Source: Archangium sp.
Lineage (GTDB): Bacteria > Myxococcota > Myxococcia > Myxococcales > Myxococcaceae
Length of the DNA stretch: 64,000 bases
NCBI GenBank assembly: GCA_030695565.1
Contig: JAUYRZ010000110.1
Coordinates: 21,051 to 85,050, forward strand
Direction of reading: 5' to 3'
In this document: positions 51,816-60,638 of the stretch, in pieces
Layout: every line of letters begins with the position of its first letter
Numbering within the stretch: position 1 is the stretch's first letter
The notes under the pieces: model-generated
Database searches by the model: none
What the model was told of the DNA's origin: nothing
Seen by the model: the letters and a program-made list of their open reading frames with translations, nothing else
Position numbers and translations under genes: made by a program

Positions 51816-54083
51816 ATGCTTTTATTTCGATGTATTGCTGTTTTGGTTGTTTTGTCTTCATGTGGTCGAGAGCCCCTCGACACGCGCGCTGAGGTGGCTT
51901 CCACGCGGCAGGCCATGGTCTGGGACTCCGATGGTGCGGTCGAACGAATCGATATGAACCAGGGGGTCTATGACCCTGTGTCGTTCGGCACGGAGACCCT
52001 GGTCGCCGGAAAGCTGCCCACGGTCATCGTGAGCATCTCGATGGATCTCGACCTCTCGGGAAACCGCGCTGATTTCTATGCCATGGAGGTCGAGGTGTTT
52101 GCGCAGGGCCTGGCGACCACTGATCAGACGAAGCTGTGTGCGCTCAAGCCCGTCAAGAACCCGACCCCGGCGAGCCGCATCGTCTTCGCTCAGCCCGCCG
52201 ACGAAAACTGCGGCGTCTGGGGCCCTGGCCGGTACACGCTCAAGGCATACATCTCGGGTAAACGCGCCGAGCAGACCTTCACCTTCGTCAAGCGCCGCCC
52301 CGTGCGCATCCTGGCGGTGCCGCTCAAGGCCCGCTACGGCACTGAGATTCAGGCGCCCGACGACAAGTTCAAGAAGGCGGGCGAGTTTCTGCGTTCTGTC
52401 TGGCCGGTTGGCTATCTCGAGTTCACGTGGTCGGTGCGAGAGCAGCTCGACGTCACTGAATTCGACATCACCCAGGCCGAGGGCCAACGAAAAGTGTGGG
52501 ACGCGCTGGCCAACCTGAACCCGAAGTCGTGTGAGACCAGGCCGACGGCCACCGGTTGTTACGACGCGATCATGGGCTTCGTGAAGTCGCGCATCAACGG
52601 CACCCTTCAGGGCTACACGTTCGGCGCACCCGCGGTGGTGAACGTGAACGACGACGAAGACGTGATGGCCACCGTGGCGCACGAGTTCGGGCACATGGCG
52701 CCTTTCAAGCTCGGCGACGAGTACAAGGGCGGTTCGTACAACTGCACGAACAACCCGCCCCCCGCCAGCTACGTCGGCTCAGACTTCAACACCCCCGGGG
52801 TGATGAATTTCTCGTGCACGAACTCCACCGAAGTCGCCTTCGATACCGACGGCCGGATGGGCACGGGTTCTCTCATTCCGACCACTGCCAGTGCCTACGA
52901 CTTCGGTCGCGGCGCGCTCGACAGGCCGTTGCTGTCTTTCATGGGCTCGGGCTCGAAGCAGGCTGATGTCTGGGTACGGCCCAGCGTGTACAAACACCTG
53001 TTCGACGTTTCGACGCCCTTCGACGGCACGGCCGACCCGGTGACGGGGACGGTGGTGCAGCTCTCGGGGTGGATCCTCAAGGCCGATGGCACCACGCCTG
53101 GGCTGAACGACGTGCAGGTCGACCCGTGGTTCTCGTACACGGGCGTGTTGCCCACGGAGCCTGCGATGGCCACCGAGTTCACGGCGCGCGCGTACAACGG
53201 CGCGACCGAGCTGAGCCGTCAGAACCTGAAGGTGGTCTTCTGGGCCAATGACCCGGTTCGACCGCTCGACGAGGTGCCTCTCGAGGGCGCGCTCACGCTG
53301 CCTGCAGGCGCCACGCGCATCGACCTCCTCAAGGGCACGGAGGTCATGAAGTCGATCCCGGTCTCGGCCAACGCGCCCGTGGTGATGGTGAACCCGGTGA
53401 CCACCACTGGCATGGGCGAGCAGATGATCTCGTGGACGGGGACCGACCTCGATCCCAACACGACCCTCACGTACCTGGTTGAGTACTGTGAAAACGATAC
53501 GTCGGCGTGTGATGTGATTGAGCCTGACACCACCCAGACGCAGATCAGCATCAACCTCGACGAGCAGGCCGGCGCGCCCGCCGCCTTCGTGCGCATCACG
53601 GCGACCGATGGGGTGCGGAGCACTGCGGCGAACAGCCTCACCTTCAACGTGCCCTTCAAGGCGCCGGACGTCGAGATTCTCGAGCCCGACGGTGACGAAG
53701 CGTCGTTCGGTGGTCGCACCATCTCTTTCGATGCGATGGTCTTCGACGAGCAGGACACGATGGTCAACGACCCGAACAACCTGAAGTGGGTCTCCGACCG
53801 CGACGGCGAAATCGGCAAGGGCACGCGGTTTTCGACGTCTCGTCTGAGCGCCGGAACGCACGTGATCACCTTGACCGCCACGAACAGCAAGGGCCTGTCG
53901 AACTCTGAGTCGGTCACGGTCGAAGTGCTCGAGTCTCCGATGCTGCAGGGGGTGGATGGCGGAACCCAGATGATGCCGGGAACGACGCCGCCGCCAGGGT
54001 GCGGTTGTGCTGGGAGCCCTGCGGATCTGCTGACGCTGATGGGCCTGTTCCTCGGCGTGGGGTTGCTGCGCCGGCGTCGGTAA
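51816..54083 (+). CDS. M64-like metalloprotease, lipoprotein with MYXO-CTERM tail
   Basis: 755 aa. Lipobox VVLSSC (Cys 16). Beta-rich region, then a zinc protease core with HEFGHMAPFKLGDEY near residues 289-303, close to the M64 (IgA peptidase) pattern HExxH...(G/A)DEY; several Ig-like or fibronectin-like beta domains; C-terminal MYXO-CTERM element (PPGCGCAGSPADLLTLMGLFLGV then LLRRRR). Likely displayed on the cell surface. The first 20 codons are unusually AT-rich. The 293-base gap upstream holds no other gene; GAGGA precedes the ATG. Confidence 0.8.
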   Translation: MLLFRCIAVLVVLSSCGREPLDTRAEVASTRQAMVWDSDGAVERIDMNQGVYDPVSFGTETLVAGKLPTVIVSISMDLDLSGNRADFYAMEVEVFAQGLATTDQTKLCALKPVKNPTPASRIVFAQPADENCGVWGPGRYTLKAYISGKRAEQTFTFVKRRPVRILAVPLKARYGTEIQAPDDKFKKAGEFLRSVWPVGYLEFTWSVREQLDVTEFDITQAEGQRKVWDALANLNPKSCETRPTATGCYDAIMGFVKSRINGTLQGYTFGAPAVVNVNDDEDVMATVAHEFGHMAPFKLGDEYKGGSYNCTNNPPPASYVGSDFNTPGVMNFSCTNSTEVAFDTDGRMGTGSLIPTTASAYDFGRGALDRPLLSFMGSGSKQADVWVRPSVYKHLFDVSTPFDGTADPVTGTVVQLSGWILKADGTTPGLNDVQVDPWFSYTGVLPTEPAMATEFTARAYNGATELSRQNLKVVFWANDPVRPLDEVPLEGALTLPAGATRIDLLKGTEVMKSIPVSANAPVVMVNPVTTTGMGEQMISWTGTDLDPNTTLTYLVEYCENDTSACDVIEPDTTQTQISINLDEQAGAPAAFVRITATDGVRSTAANSLTFNVPFKAPDVEILEPDGDEASFGGRTISFDAMVFDEQDTMVNDPNNLKWVSDRDGEIGKGTRFSTSRLSAGTHVITLTATNSKGLSNSESVTVEVLESPMLQGVDGGTQMMPGTTPPPGCGCAGSPADLLTLMGLFLGVGLLRRRR

Positions 54084-54092
54084 GCGCGTCTG

Positions 54093-55127
54093 GTGCGCTG
54101 CGTTCTGCTCACGACGATCGCCGCAAGCGCGCTGTGCGCCTGCGGCCCTGACCAACCGTCGTGGGCGGTGTCGCGCCAGCGCATCGAGGGAGGATCTCCC
54201 TCCGAGCACAGCGGGGTCGTTCAACTGTCCGTTGACCGGCCCCGCCAGTCTTGCAGTGCAGTGTTGATTGCCCCGAGTCTCGTTTTGAGCGCCAGGCACT
54301 GTGTGTCGCCCCGAGTGACGCCCGAAGGGGGTGGGGTTCGTTGTGGTTTTACTCCGTTCGTGGATCGAGCCGAGGGCGCGACGCTCCTCTTGAGTTCTGG
54401 AGCGACCGCCTCGAGTGCGCAGGCTTTACCGGCCGTGTCCGAGATCGTGTTTGCCCCCGGCACCGCCGATTTCTGCGACAACGATTTGGTGTTGTTGGTG
54501 TTGTCTGAAGATGTGCCTGCAAACCAGGCAACGCCTCTCGACCCGTCACTCGACGCGCCGGTGCTTCGCGCACAGGCGTACACCGCGGTCGGTTATGGCG
54601 CTGTGAATGATTCCGCCGTGGGCTCCGGGGTCAGGCGCGAGCGGGGCGAGTTGCCGGTGTTCTGCGTGGGCGGAGAATGTGGTGTGCCCGATGTGGGGCC
54701 GCGCGAGTGGCAGGGTGAGTCGGCCATTTGTGTTGGCGACTCTGGCGGCCCGGCGCTCGATTCGAGACTTCAGGTCATCGGCATCGCGTCGCGCTCTGCG
54801 TATCAGTGCTCGAGCCCGGTGTACGCGAGTGTCTTTGCGCATGCGGCGTGGCTCAGAGGAGAGGCCACGCGGGTCGCCCAGGCCAGAGGGCTCGCTCCCG
54901 TCGGGTGGGCAGCGGCGCCTGCCGAGATCCCCAGGCCCGAAGTGGTGAGCCCCGCCGCTGGCTGTGCTTCGACGGGGCGATCGACGCCATGCGCCAGCTG
55001 GTGGCTGTGGGGGCTTTGCCTCTCGTTGGGCGGGTCGAGACTGCGGCGAGCGCGTCGCGCTGTGGTTTGGAGACCATTCCGCGCGAGCCCTGTCACTGGG
55101 AGTTCACGGGCCGTTCGCCCCGTGTGA
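54093..55127 (+). CDS. Trypsin-like (S1) serine protease, lipoprotein
   Basis: 344 aa, GTG start nine bases after the metalloprotease stop, so co-transcribed. Lipobox ALCAC. Activation-like site RIEGG (30-34), catalytic triad His69 (SARHC), Asp131 (DFCDNDLVLL) and Ser217 (CVGDSGGPAL) all present. The end has a GCAST...WWLWGLCLSLGGSRLRRARR segment resembling a MYXO-CTERM tail, followed by 25 extra residues, unusual for such tails. Confidence 0.85.
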   Translation: MRCVLLTTIAASALCACGPDQPSWAVSRQRIEGGSPSEHSGVVQLSVDRPRQSCSAVLIAPSLVLSARHCVSPRVTPEGGGVRCGFTPFVDRAEGATLLLSSGATASSAQALPAVSEIVFAPGTADFCDNDLVLLVLSEDVPANQATPLDPSLDAPVLRAQAYTAVGYGAVNDSAVGSGVRRERGELPVFCVGGECGVPDVGPREWQGESAICVGDSGGPALDSRLQVIGIASRSAYQCSSPVYASVFAHAAWLRGEATRVAQARGLAPVGWAAAPAEIPRPEVVSPAAGCASTGRSTPCASWWLWGLCLSLGGSRLRRARRAVVWRPFRASPVTGSSRAVRPV

Positions 55128-55137
55128 GTCTTCGTCC

Positions 55138-55623
55138 GTGAAAAACCAACTCGCGCTGATGGTGGCGATCGCGCGGAACGCAGCGATCGGCAAGCAGGGT
55201 GATCTTCCGTGGGAGTACCCGGAAGATCGAGCCTGGTTCGAAGAGATGACGCGCGGTCATGTCGTGATCATGGGGAGGCGTACCTACGAAGAGGCAGGGC
55301 CGCCATTCGGGCTGACCTCCTTCGTGGTCTCGACCACGCTCGCGTTGCCGACGCCTGCGCCGGCCCGGGTCTTCGTCGTCCCGACCCTCGATGAAGCGCT
55401 CGAGCGTGCATGGGCGATCGACCCGCTGCCCTTCGTGATCGGCGGCGTAGGCATCTTCGAAGCGGCGCTGCCGCAAGTGACGCGCATCTACCTCACGGAG
55501 ATCCCCGAGTCGCCCGAGGCCGATGTCTTCTTTCACCTCGACCGGACGGGGTTCAAGATCACCGCGGAGCGTTCGTTTCCCAACGGGCTCCGGTTTCTCA
55601 CGCTCGACCGCACCGAACGCTGA
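55138..55623 (+). CDS. folA: Dihydrofolate reductase
   Basis: 161 aa from GTG 55138. NADPH-dependent reduction of dihydrofolate. Core motifs: LMVAIARNAAIGKQGDLPW, VVIMGRRTYE, FVIGGVGIFEAAL, IYLTEI. Ten bases after the protease gene, an odd neighbourhood for a housekeeping gene. Its last 53 bases and 23 bases beyond are copied at 60536-60611. Confidence 0.93.
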   Translation: MKNQLALMVAIARNAAIGKQGDLPWEYPEDRAWFEEMTRGHVVIMGRRTYEEAGPPFGLTSFVVSTTLALPTPAPARVFVVPTLDEALERAWAIDPLPFVIGGVGIFEAALPQVTRIYLTEIPESPEADVFFHLDRTGFKITAERSFPNGLRFLTLDRTER

Positions 55624-55646
55624 GTGACGCCTTTTTTCAGCGCGTC
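55571..55646. repeat. 76-bp repeat, copy A (folA 3' end)
   Basis: Matches 60536-60611 over its full length with three differences and no gaps, counted by eye. Includes the folA stop codon and a GACGC...GCGTC pair around a T-rich loop. Confidence 0.9.
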
Positions 55647-55748
55647 CGGCTCGGCGACGCGGCCCGAGCGCAACCAGGCGGCCGGTACCCTGGCGCCTGG
55701 TTCAGCTCCACCCCGGTCGTCGAGCTGTTCGGCCCCTGGTCTGCCAAC

Positions 55749-57434
55749 TCACCTTCGTTGACGACGACGGGTGGCGAAGAGGGCCCACGCGAGCGGAAGC
55801 AGCGTGGGCGCCGCGTCGCAGCCGCACCCTCGGCCGGGGGCGGGTTCGCCCAACCCCGCGTCTGAAGGAGAAGCGCCCGCATCCGGCGCCCCGGCGTCGC
55901 GCGCGCCCGCGTCCGTGCTCCCCGCGTCGGGCATTCCCGCGTCGGCCATTCCCGCGTCGGGCATTCCCGCGTCGGCCATTCCCGCGTCGGGCATTCCCGC
56001 GTCGGGCATTCCTGCGTCGGGCATTCCCGCGTCGGGCACTCCCGCGTCGGGCACTCCCGCGTCGGGCGTTCCCGCGTCGGGCACTCCCGCGTCGGGCACT
56101 CCCGCGTCGGGCACTCCCGCGTCGGGTCTTCCAGCGTCCGCCATGCCCGCGTCGCGGACACCACCGTCATCGATCGGGAATGGGAGCGCGGTGTCGAACA
56201 CCCAGAGCTGGTCGCGCCGGTAGGGCACCACTCTGCTTCCGAACGAGAGCAAGCGGGTTCCGACGGCCACAGGCCGGGGGGTCGAGGACTTCCAGCCAGA
56301 CACCCCGGCGGTCCGCACGGCGAAGTCGAGGGAGACGACCTGGGTGGCCGTCGCCATGAAGTGCTCAGCGCCGACGCGGTAGAAGGCCCAGGCCCCCACG
56401 TTCGCCTCGAGCAAGTCCGGAGCCGATGAGCCGCTGGAGAGCTGCACGGCGCCTCCGTCCTGGAGCTCGGAGAACCAGACCTGCAACCCCGAAGGGCCGT
56501 CGGTGGCAACGAAGTGCACGCCTCCGTCCGGGTGGGGGACGAGCCGGGTGAAGGGCAGCCCGGAGCCAGCGCCAGGGTTGAGGTCGTGAACGATCGCCGT
56601 TCCCGCGGCCGTGCCGTCGGTGCGCCACAGCTCGGTGCCCTGGCCGCCGGTTGCACCGCCGAAGAGCGCCCCCTCGGCGGTGCAGCTCAGGCCCTGCAGC
56701 GACAGCGTGCCGCGAGGCGCCAGCAGCACCGGGGGGGCCGGGGGAACGCTGGCGTGCACGGTGGTCTGGCCGCTCTCTTGCGAGACGATGTAGACGGAGT
56801 CGCCGCACCCGTACACCGAGCGCGCCAGCCGACTCGGCTCGCGCGGGAAAAACAGGCGGGTCGTCACCCCGTCGGTGACGCCCACGTCGCCGAGGTCTGA
56901 GACGAAGTAGAGCTGCGTTCCCACGATCGCCGTGGGGTTGCTCGCGGTGCGGGCGACGCTCACCCCCGAGACCAGCTGCGTGCCCGCCACCGTCTGATCA
57001 GACACGTAGAGCTGAAAAGGCGCGGTGGAGTTCAGGAGCACCAGGAAGAACGAGCGGCCCTGCGCCGCGCGCCCCGCCTTGAGCAGCCGCCCCGGGGGCA
57101 GGCCCAGGTTGAGGAAGGGGCCGCCGTCGGTGAGCTCCAGATTGCCGGTGCCGTTCTGCACGAAGGCCACCCCCGGGCCCAGGCCGCACACGCCGACGGG
57201 CGCCCGGCTGTTTCCCACCGGCGGAAAGCTGCGCACCCGCACCGTGCCGCTCGTGGTGCCGTCGGTGCGAAAGAGCACCTCGTCGTTCCCTTCCGTGGCG
57301 AACACCCAGCTCGTGGTGCCATCGCTCTGCAGGTCTTGTCCGGTGAGGTCGGAGGCGCTCAGGTCCACGATGGACGGGTTGGAGAGCGCGGGGAGGCTGC
57401 ACGTCATCGCCACCAGCAAGAGCGTTCGGAGCAT
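55749..57434 (-). CDS. Secreted MYXO-CTERM protein with ELWRTDGT repeats and DAG-repeat stalk
   Basis: 561 aa. Signal peptide (MLRTLLLVAMTCSLPALS). Residues about 20-420 contain repeats of the form ELWRTDGTAAGT / LFRTDGTTSGTV, a beta-propeller-like or hyalin-like pattern seen in surface proteins. Residues about 425-530 are about 20 pentapeptides of type (V/M)PDAG, likely an extended stalk, followed by GRGCGCDAAPTLLPLAWAL and RRRQRR, a MYXO-CTERM anchor. Probably cell-surface. Function unknown. Confidence 0.8.
   Translation of the reverse strand: MLRTLLLVAMTCSLPALSNPSIVDLSASDLTGQDLQSDGTTSWVFATEGNDEVLFRTDGTTSGTVRVRSFPPVGNSRAPVGVCGLGPGVAFVQNGTGNLELTDGGPFLNLGLPPGRLLKAGRAAQGRSFFLVLLNSTAPFQLYVSDQTVAGTQLVSGVSVARTASNPTAIVGTQLYFVSDLGDVGVTDGVTTRLFFPREPSRLARSVYGCGDSVYIVSQESGQTTVHASVPPAPPVLLAPRGTLSLQGLSCTAEGALFGGATGGQGTELWRTDGTAAGTAIVHDLNPGAGSGLPFTRLVPHPDGGVHFVATDGPSGLQVWFSELQDGGAVQLSSGSSAPDLLEANVGAWAFYRVGAEHFMATATQVVSLDFAVRTAGVSGWKSSTPRPVAVGTRLLSFGSRVVPYRRDQLWVFDTALPFPIDDGGVRDAGMADAGRPDAGVPDAGVPDAGVPDAGTPDAGVPDAGVPDAGMPDAGMPDAGMPDAGMADAGMPDAGMADAGMPDAGSTDAGARDAGAPDAGASPSDAGLGEPAPGRGCGCDAAPTLLPLAWALFATRRRQRR
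55877..56161. repeat. 15-bp tandem repeat encoding (x)PDAG
   Basis: About 20 units with core CCCGCGTCGGGCATT on the plus strand. Several neighbours are identical at DNA level, so recent slippage or unequal crossing-over is likely and the copy number may vary between strains. Confidence 0.9.
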
Positions 57435-57590
57435 TCAGCGGACGTAGCAGATCGGCCTCAGGCAACCGAGCGCGGCTCAGCCAGCGCGACAGTCGCCGAG
57501 GGCAATCGCGAGCTGCGCAGGCCTCTGTAAAAGGCCTTGTTGCTTTGGCCTGGAGGAAACCGCCCGGAGCGGCCTTGCGAGAATGTCCTT

Positions 57591-57619
57591 CGAACCGGCC
57601 ATCAAAGGGGACCGGTTCG
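57591..57619 (+). promoter_or_regulatory. Hairpin just before the ribosome site of the 57630 gene
   Basis: CGAACCGG and CCGGTTCG form an 8-bp stem round a 13-base loop, touching GGAGGA. Could limit translation or be a small operator. Confidence 0.35.
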
Positions 57620-57629
57620 GAGGATTCCC

Positions 57630-58745
57630 ATGAACGCGCTTGCCGTGCCGAGATCCACTCAGACCGCTGCAGAGGTGAGGGTCAAGCTGGAGGTCGCCGG
57701 TCGGGCCAGCAGCAGGGAGCGCGCCAAGTTGGCCTCCGCGGCGGCACTGCTGCAGGGCGCCCTCAACGACTCGGGAGTCGAGGCGGGCCTCAAGCAGCGC
57801 TTCGGCGCCGTGAAGGGCGCGCAGATCTACAAGCGCATCTTGAGCGGCGCAGAGACCCTCAGCCCCCGACACGACGGCGAAGCGGACCTGCGCGTGGGCT
57901 TCTTCGACGCCCGCCGCGGATCCCGCCAACCCATCGCGCGCTCCTCGTCGTCGCAGTCGCGCATCGACATCAACCGCTCAGGCTTCGACGACCGCGACCC
58001 CGTGCAGGTCGCCCGGACCCTGGGGCACATGCTGGCCTACAAGATGGGCTACAGCGGGGCGGTGCCCGAGGTGCTGGGCAAGCTCTCCGAGCAGTTCGCC
58101 CGCACTGTGCCGGCCCCCACCTCGGGCCCGGTGCCTGGGCCCATCACCCCGATCCCCGGGGGCAACGCTGCTCAGCTGATCACCGCTTTTCACCAGGGCA
58201 AGGAAGGGAACTGCGTGAGCATCGCGGCGATCAAGGCGGCGATGGCGCGGTTCGGGGCCGATCAGGTCTTCACCTCGCTGCGCCGGGTGGGCGCCGGCTA
58301 CGAAGCGGTGATGCGCGACGGCTTCAGCTGCCGGGTGAGCGACGCCGAGCTCCAGCTCGCCACCCGCGAGTCGCGCATGGTGGGGCGAAACACCGCGTTG
58401 CTGGACCGGGCGAATCTCCTCTACGCGGCGATGGCCAAGCGCGCCCAGATGCAAGGCAACGACAACCGGAGCAACATGTCCTTCGCGCGGGCGTGCGAAA
58501 GCCTCAACGACGGAGAGAACTACCTGGAGGGCGCCAAGTGGCTGGGGCTGTCCCGGCACGTGAAGAAGATCTCCCCCAGTGAGGTGTCCCGTTACACCGC
58601 GGTCGTGGCAGCCTCCGCCCGGCACGCCGTGTTCGCGACCGGCACCGTGGTGGACCACTACGGCTCTTCCCGGCCGAGCTCCCGCGGAGGGGCGACCGTG
58701 GAGGGCTGGGGCCGCCGCATCACCGGCGCCTACGCCTTCGTGTAG
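57630..58745 (+). CDS. Possible papain-like protein, 371 aa
   Basis: ATG with GGAGG six bases upstream. No signal peptide. The N-terminal half is charged and helical and includes VARTLGHMLAYKMGY; after a Pro/Gly linker (about 160-180), the C-terminal half has GKEGNCVSIAAIKAAM, then near the end HAVFATGTVVDHYG. Order Cys on a helix, later His-x-x on a strand and Asp on the next strand fits the papain-like fold (catalytic Cys about 198, His and Asp near the end). Family not recognised. Could be a secreted or injected effector or a housekeeping peptidase. Confidence 0.7.
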   Translation: MNALAVPRSTQTAAEVRVKLEVAGRASSRERAKLASAAALLQGALNDSGVEAGLKQRFGAVKGAQIYKRILSGAETLSPRHDGEADLRVGFFDARRGSRQPIARSSSSQSRIDINRSGFDDRDPVQVARTLGHMLAYKMGYSGAVPEVLGKLSEQFARTVPAPTSGPVPGPITPIPGGNAAQLITAFHQGKEGNCVSIAAIKAAMARFGADQVFTSLRRVGAGYEAVMRDGFSCRVSDAELQLATRESRMVGRNTALLDRANLLYAAMAKRAQMQGNDNRSNMSFARACESLNDGENYLEGAKWLGLSRHVKKISPSEVSRYTAVVAASARHAVFATGTVVDHYGSSRPSSRGGATVEGWGRRITGAYAFV

Positions 58746-58825
58746 CGCTCACGCCGCCGACGGGAGCCCTGCGAAAAAGGTGAACGTCCGCCCAGATGAC
58801 GGTCTGGTCGAACATCAGTCAGGCG

Positions 58826-59278
58826 TCAGCGCACGGTGACGCTGATCGACGCCACCGCCCATTCCGCAAGGTTGTCCATGCACACGGTGCCGTAGCAGCC
58901 GATGGTGTAGGTGGTGGACACGGTGGGATTCACCGTCCACTGCCCTGCCGGGCCGAGGTGGTGCCCGCCGGGGTTGAGGTCGCAGCCGCGCGCCATCTGC
59001 CCGGTCCAGGACAGCGTCACGGCCTCGCCAGGTGAGACGGTGCTGGGCATGGCGTTCAGGCCCGTGACGACGATGTGACTGCAAGCGCCAGTGCCAGCGC
59101 CAGTCGTGCCTGCGTCGAACACGCCTGCGTCGAAGATGATCATGCCAGCGTCGATGATGACGCCAGCGTCGAGAGGGTCTGTGCCGGCGTCGATGGCCCC
59201 CGCCTCATCGAAGTCTTCTTCGCTGCGACCGCACGACGCGGCGAGGGTGATGACGAAAGTGAGGGCGAATGCGCGCAT
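58826..59278 (-). CDS. Small lipoprotein, 150 aa
   Basis: ATG 59278 (ATG 59284 also possible). Lipobox LAASC. Asp/Ala/Gly-rich linker with DAG repeats (about 25-62), then a beta-rich domain of about 85 residues with GEAVTLSWTG and YTIGCYG, Ig-like in character, with paired Cys. Probably surface exposed; function unknown. Confidence 0.7.
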   Translation of the reverse strand: MRAFALTFVITLAASCGRSEEDFDEAGAIDAGTDPLDAGVIIDAGMIIFDAGVFDAGTTGAGTGACSHIVVTGLNAMPSTVSPGEAVTLSWTGQMARGCDLNPGGHHLGPAGQWTVNPTVSTTYTIGCYGTVCMDNLAEWAVASISVTVR

Positions 59279-59284
59279 CGCCAT

Positions 59285-59743
59285 TCTCTACGCATCAGTG
59301 GACCGTGCGCGAATACATATCGTCGCCCGGCCCCCGTGCAAAAATGCACCACGGCGCTGCCACATGAAAATCGTTCGGCTGGGGCGCAACCCTCACGTGG
59401 GAACAGGGGAACGAGGTTGTCTGCGTAGACGGCGACGCGCACGGGCTCGCTCCGGTTGCGGATGTCGATGGCGCGCGTCTCTCGCGTCTCGCGCTCATCC
59501 CGGGCGATGATTTTCACGGCGCCTACCGCGGGCTTGTTGGAGCAGCCCGTCAGTCCCTGGGCCGTGGGTCGGCGTCGGGCAGTTCACCGCGACCCGGCTG
59601 TCGCTTCTCGTTCTTCCGTCGAGAGGCGCTTCGTACTGAGCAACCGCTCGCGTTCGTGTGCAGGGCTTTGCACACCGCAGACCGACAAGCGTGCGGAACC
59701 CGGTCCCTCACCACTGGCCCCGACTCTGCTCTGAGTGCTGGCC
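59285..59743. other. 459-base stretch without an intact gene
   Basis: Contains only the relict frame described at 59398-59583 and the leader of the lipoprotein at 59744. No repeat, tRNA or clear promoter seen elsewhere in it. Confidence 0.5.
59398..59583 (-). pseudogene. Relict lipoprotein reading frame
   Basis: The minus strand reads LTGCSNKPAVGAVKIIARDE followed by RETRETRAIDIRNRSEP and VRVAVYADNL with strongly GC-rich third positions, so it once coded. An in-frame TGA at 59584-59586 lies just before the lipobox with no start codon between, and protein-like sequence and codon bias fade below about 59400. Reads as the middle of a lost lipoprotein. An internal GTG at 59517 could restart it but without the export signal. 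Confidence 0.4.
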
Positions 59744-60457
59744 ATGAGAACGCTGCTGTTGCTGTCGTTGGCCCTGAGCTCGCTCGCCTGCCGCCCTTCC
59801 CAGTTGGATACGAGCACGATCTCTCCGATGGGCACGAGCCTCGAGCTGGGTCTGTCTCGAACCGAGAAGGACACATGCCCGGTGCTCGAGCCGCAGATCA
59901 AAGCGAGCATCAACGGCAAGGCCACGGCGTTCTCGTCACGCGGCGGCGGGGTCTGCCATGAGACTGAGCTCAAGGGCGGCTCGCTGCTCACGTTTGTCCC
60001 GAAGGGTGAAGGCCCGCCACCGAAGGTGTGGACCTGCGCCTGCGATCCGGCGGTGCTCGATCTCCCGAGCGACGATGACGCCGCCGCCGAGGTGAAGATC
60101 TGCGACGGCGAGATCTGCGCGACCGCCTCCTGGGCGGGAGCCACGCCGCTACCCACCGTCGAGTTGGCGCGGCCGGTGCGCGAGGAGGAGCCTCTCATCA
60201 TCCTCTTCACTCCCGCTCTTCCGTCTGAAGAGCTCTACCGGCTCACGCGCGTCGGCCGTGGCCGAGGCGAAATCTCTCATTCCGCGTTGGGCTGGTCCGA
60301 AGGCGCGATCACCGTGCCTCCTCATCCGAGCAACGCGCAGGGCCTCACCGTTCACATGTTCCGCTACCGGACGCTCGAGCCCCTCGTCTGCGAGGGCTTC
60401 GCGTACTGCAGTGCCCGTGGCCTCACCGAGAGGAAGACCGTCGAGCTCAGGCCGTGA
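59744..60457 (+). CDS. Lipoprotein, 237 aa
   Basis: ATG 59744 (in-frame GTG at 59735). Lipobox LSSLAC (Cys 16). Mature part beta-rich with six Cys, three clustered (WTCACD, KICDGEIC), DVxLPSDDD acidic stretch and no recognised enzyme motif. Stand-alone gene, convergent with the giant protein gene. Function unknown. Confidence 0.7.
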   Translation: MRTLLLLSLALSSLACRPSQLDTSTISPMGTSLELGLSRTEKDTCPVLEPQIKASINGKATAFSSRGGGVCHETELKGGSLLTFVPKGEGPPPKVWTCACDPAVLDLPSDDDAAAEVKICDGEICATASWAGATPLPTVELARPVREEEPLIILFTPALPSEELYRLTRVGRGRGEISHSALGWSEGAITVPPHPSNAQGLTVHMFRYRTLEPLVCEGFAYCSARGLTERKTVELRP

Positions 60458-60535
60458 CCCAGGTGGGCTTCACGACTCATCCCCCGCGCTCACTTCGCGA
60501 CGTCTCTCGCGTGCCCTCTCGTTTCACGTGTCCGT

Positions 60536-60611
60536 GTTCGTTTCCCAACGGGCTCCGGTTTCTCGCGCTCGACCGCACCGAACGCTCAGTGACGCCTTTC
60601 TTCAGCGCGTC
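60536..60611. repeat. 76-bp repeat, copy B (folA 3' end fragment)
   Basis: Differs from copy A at three positions: A/G, G/C (destroying the folA stop) and T/C. No other part of folA is present here. Confidence 0.9.
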
Positions 60612-60638
60612 AGAGCACCCTGAACGTCTTTGGGAGCG

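Noticed and set aside
55877..56161. CRISPR-like array
   Set aside because: 15-bp units are directly abutting with no spacers and are in frame in a coding sequence.
55771..56223. Plus-strand frame of repeated SGIPA pentapeptides
   Set aside because: It is the reverse strand of the DAG-repeat stalk of the MYXO-CTERM protein.
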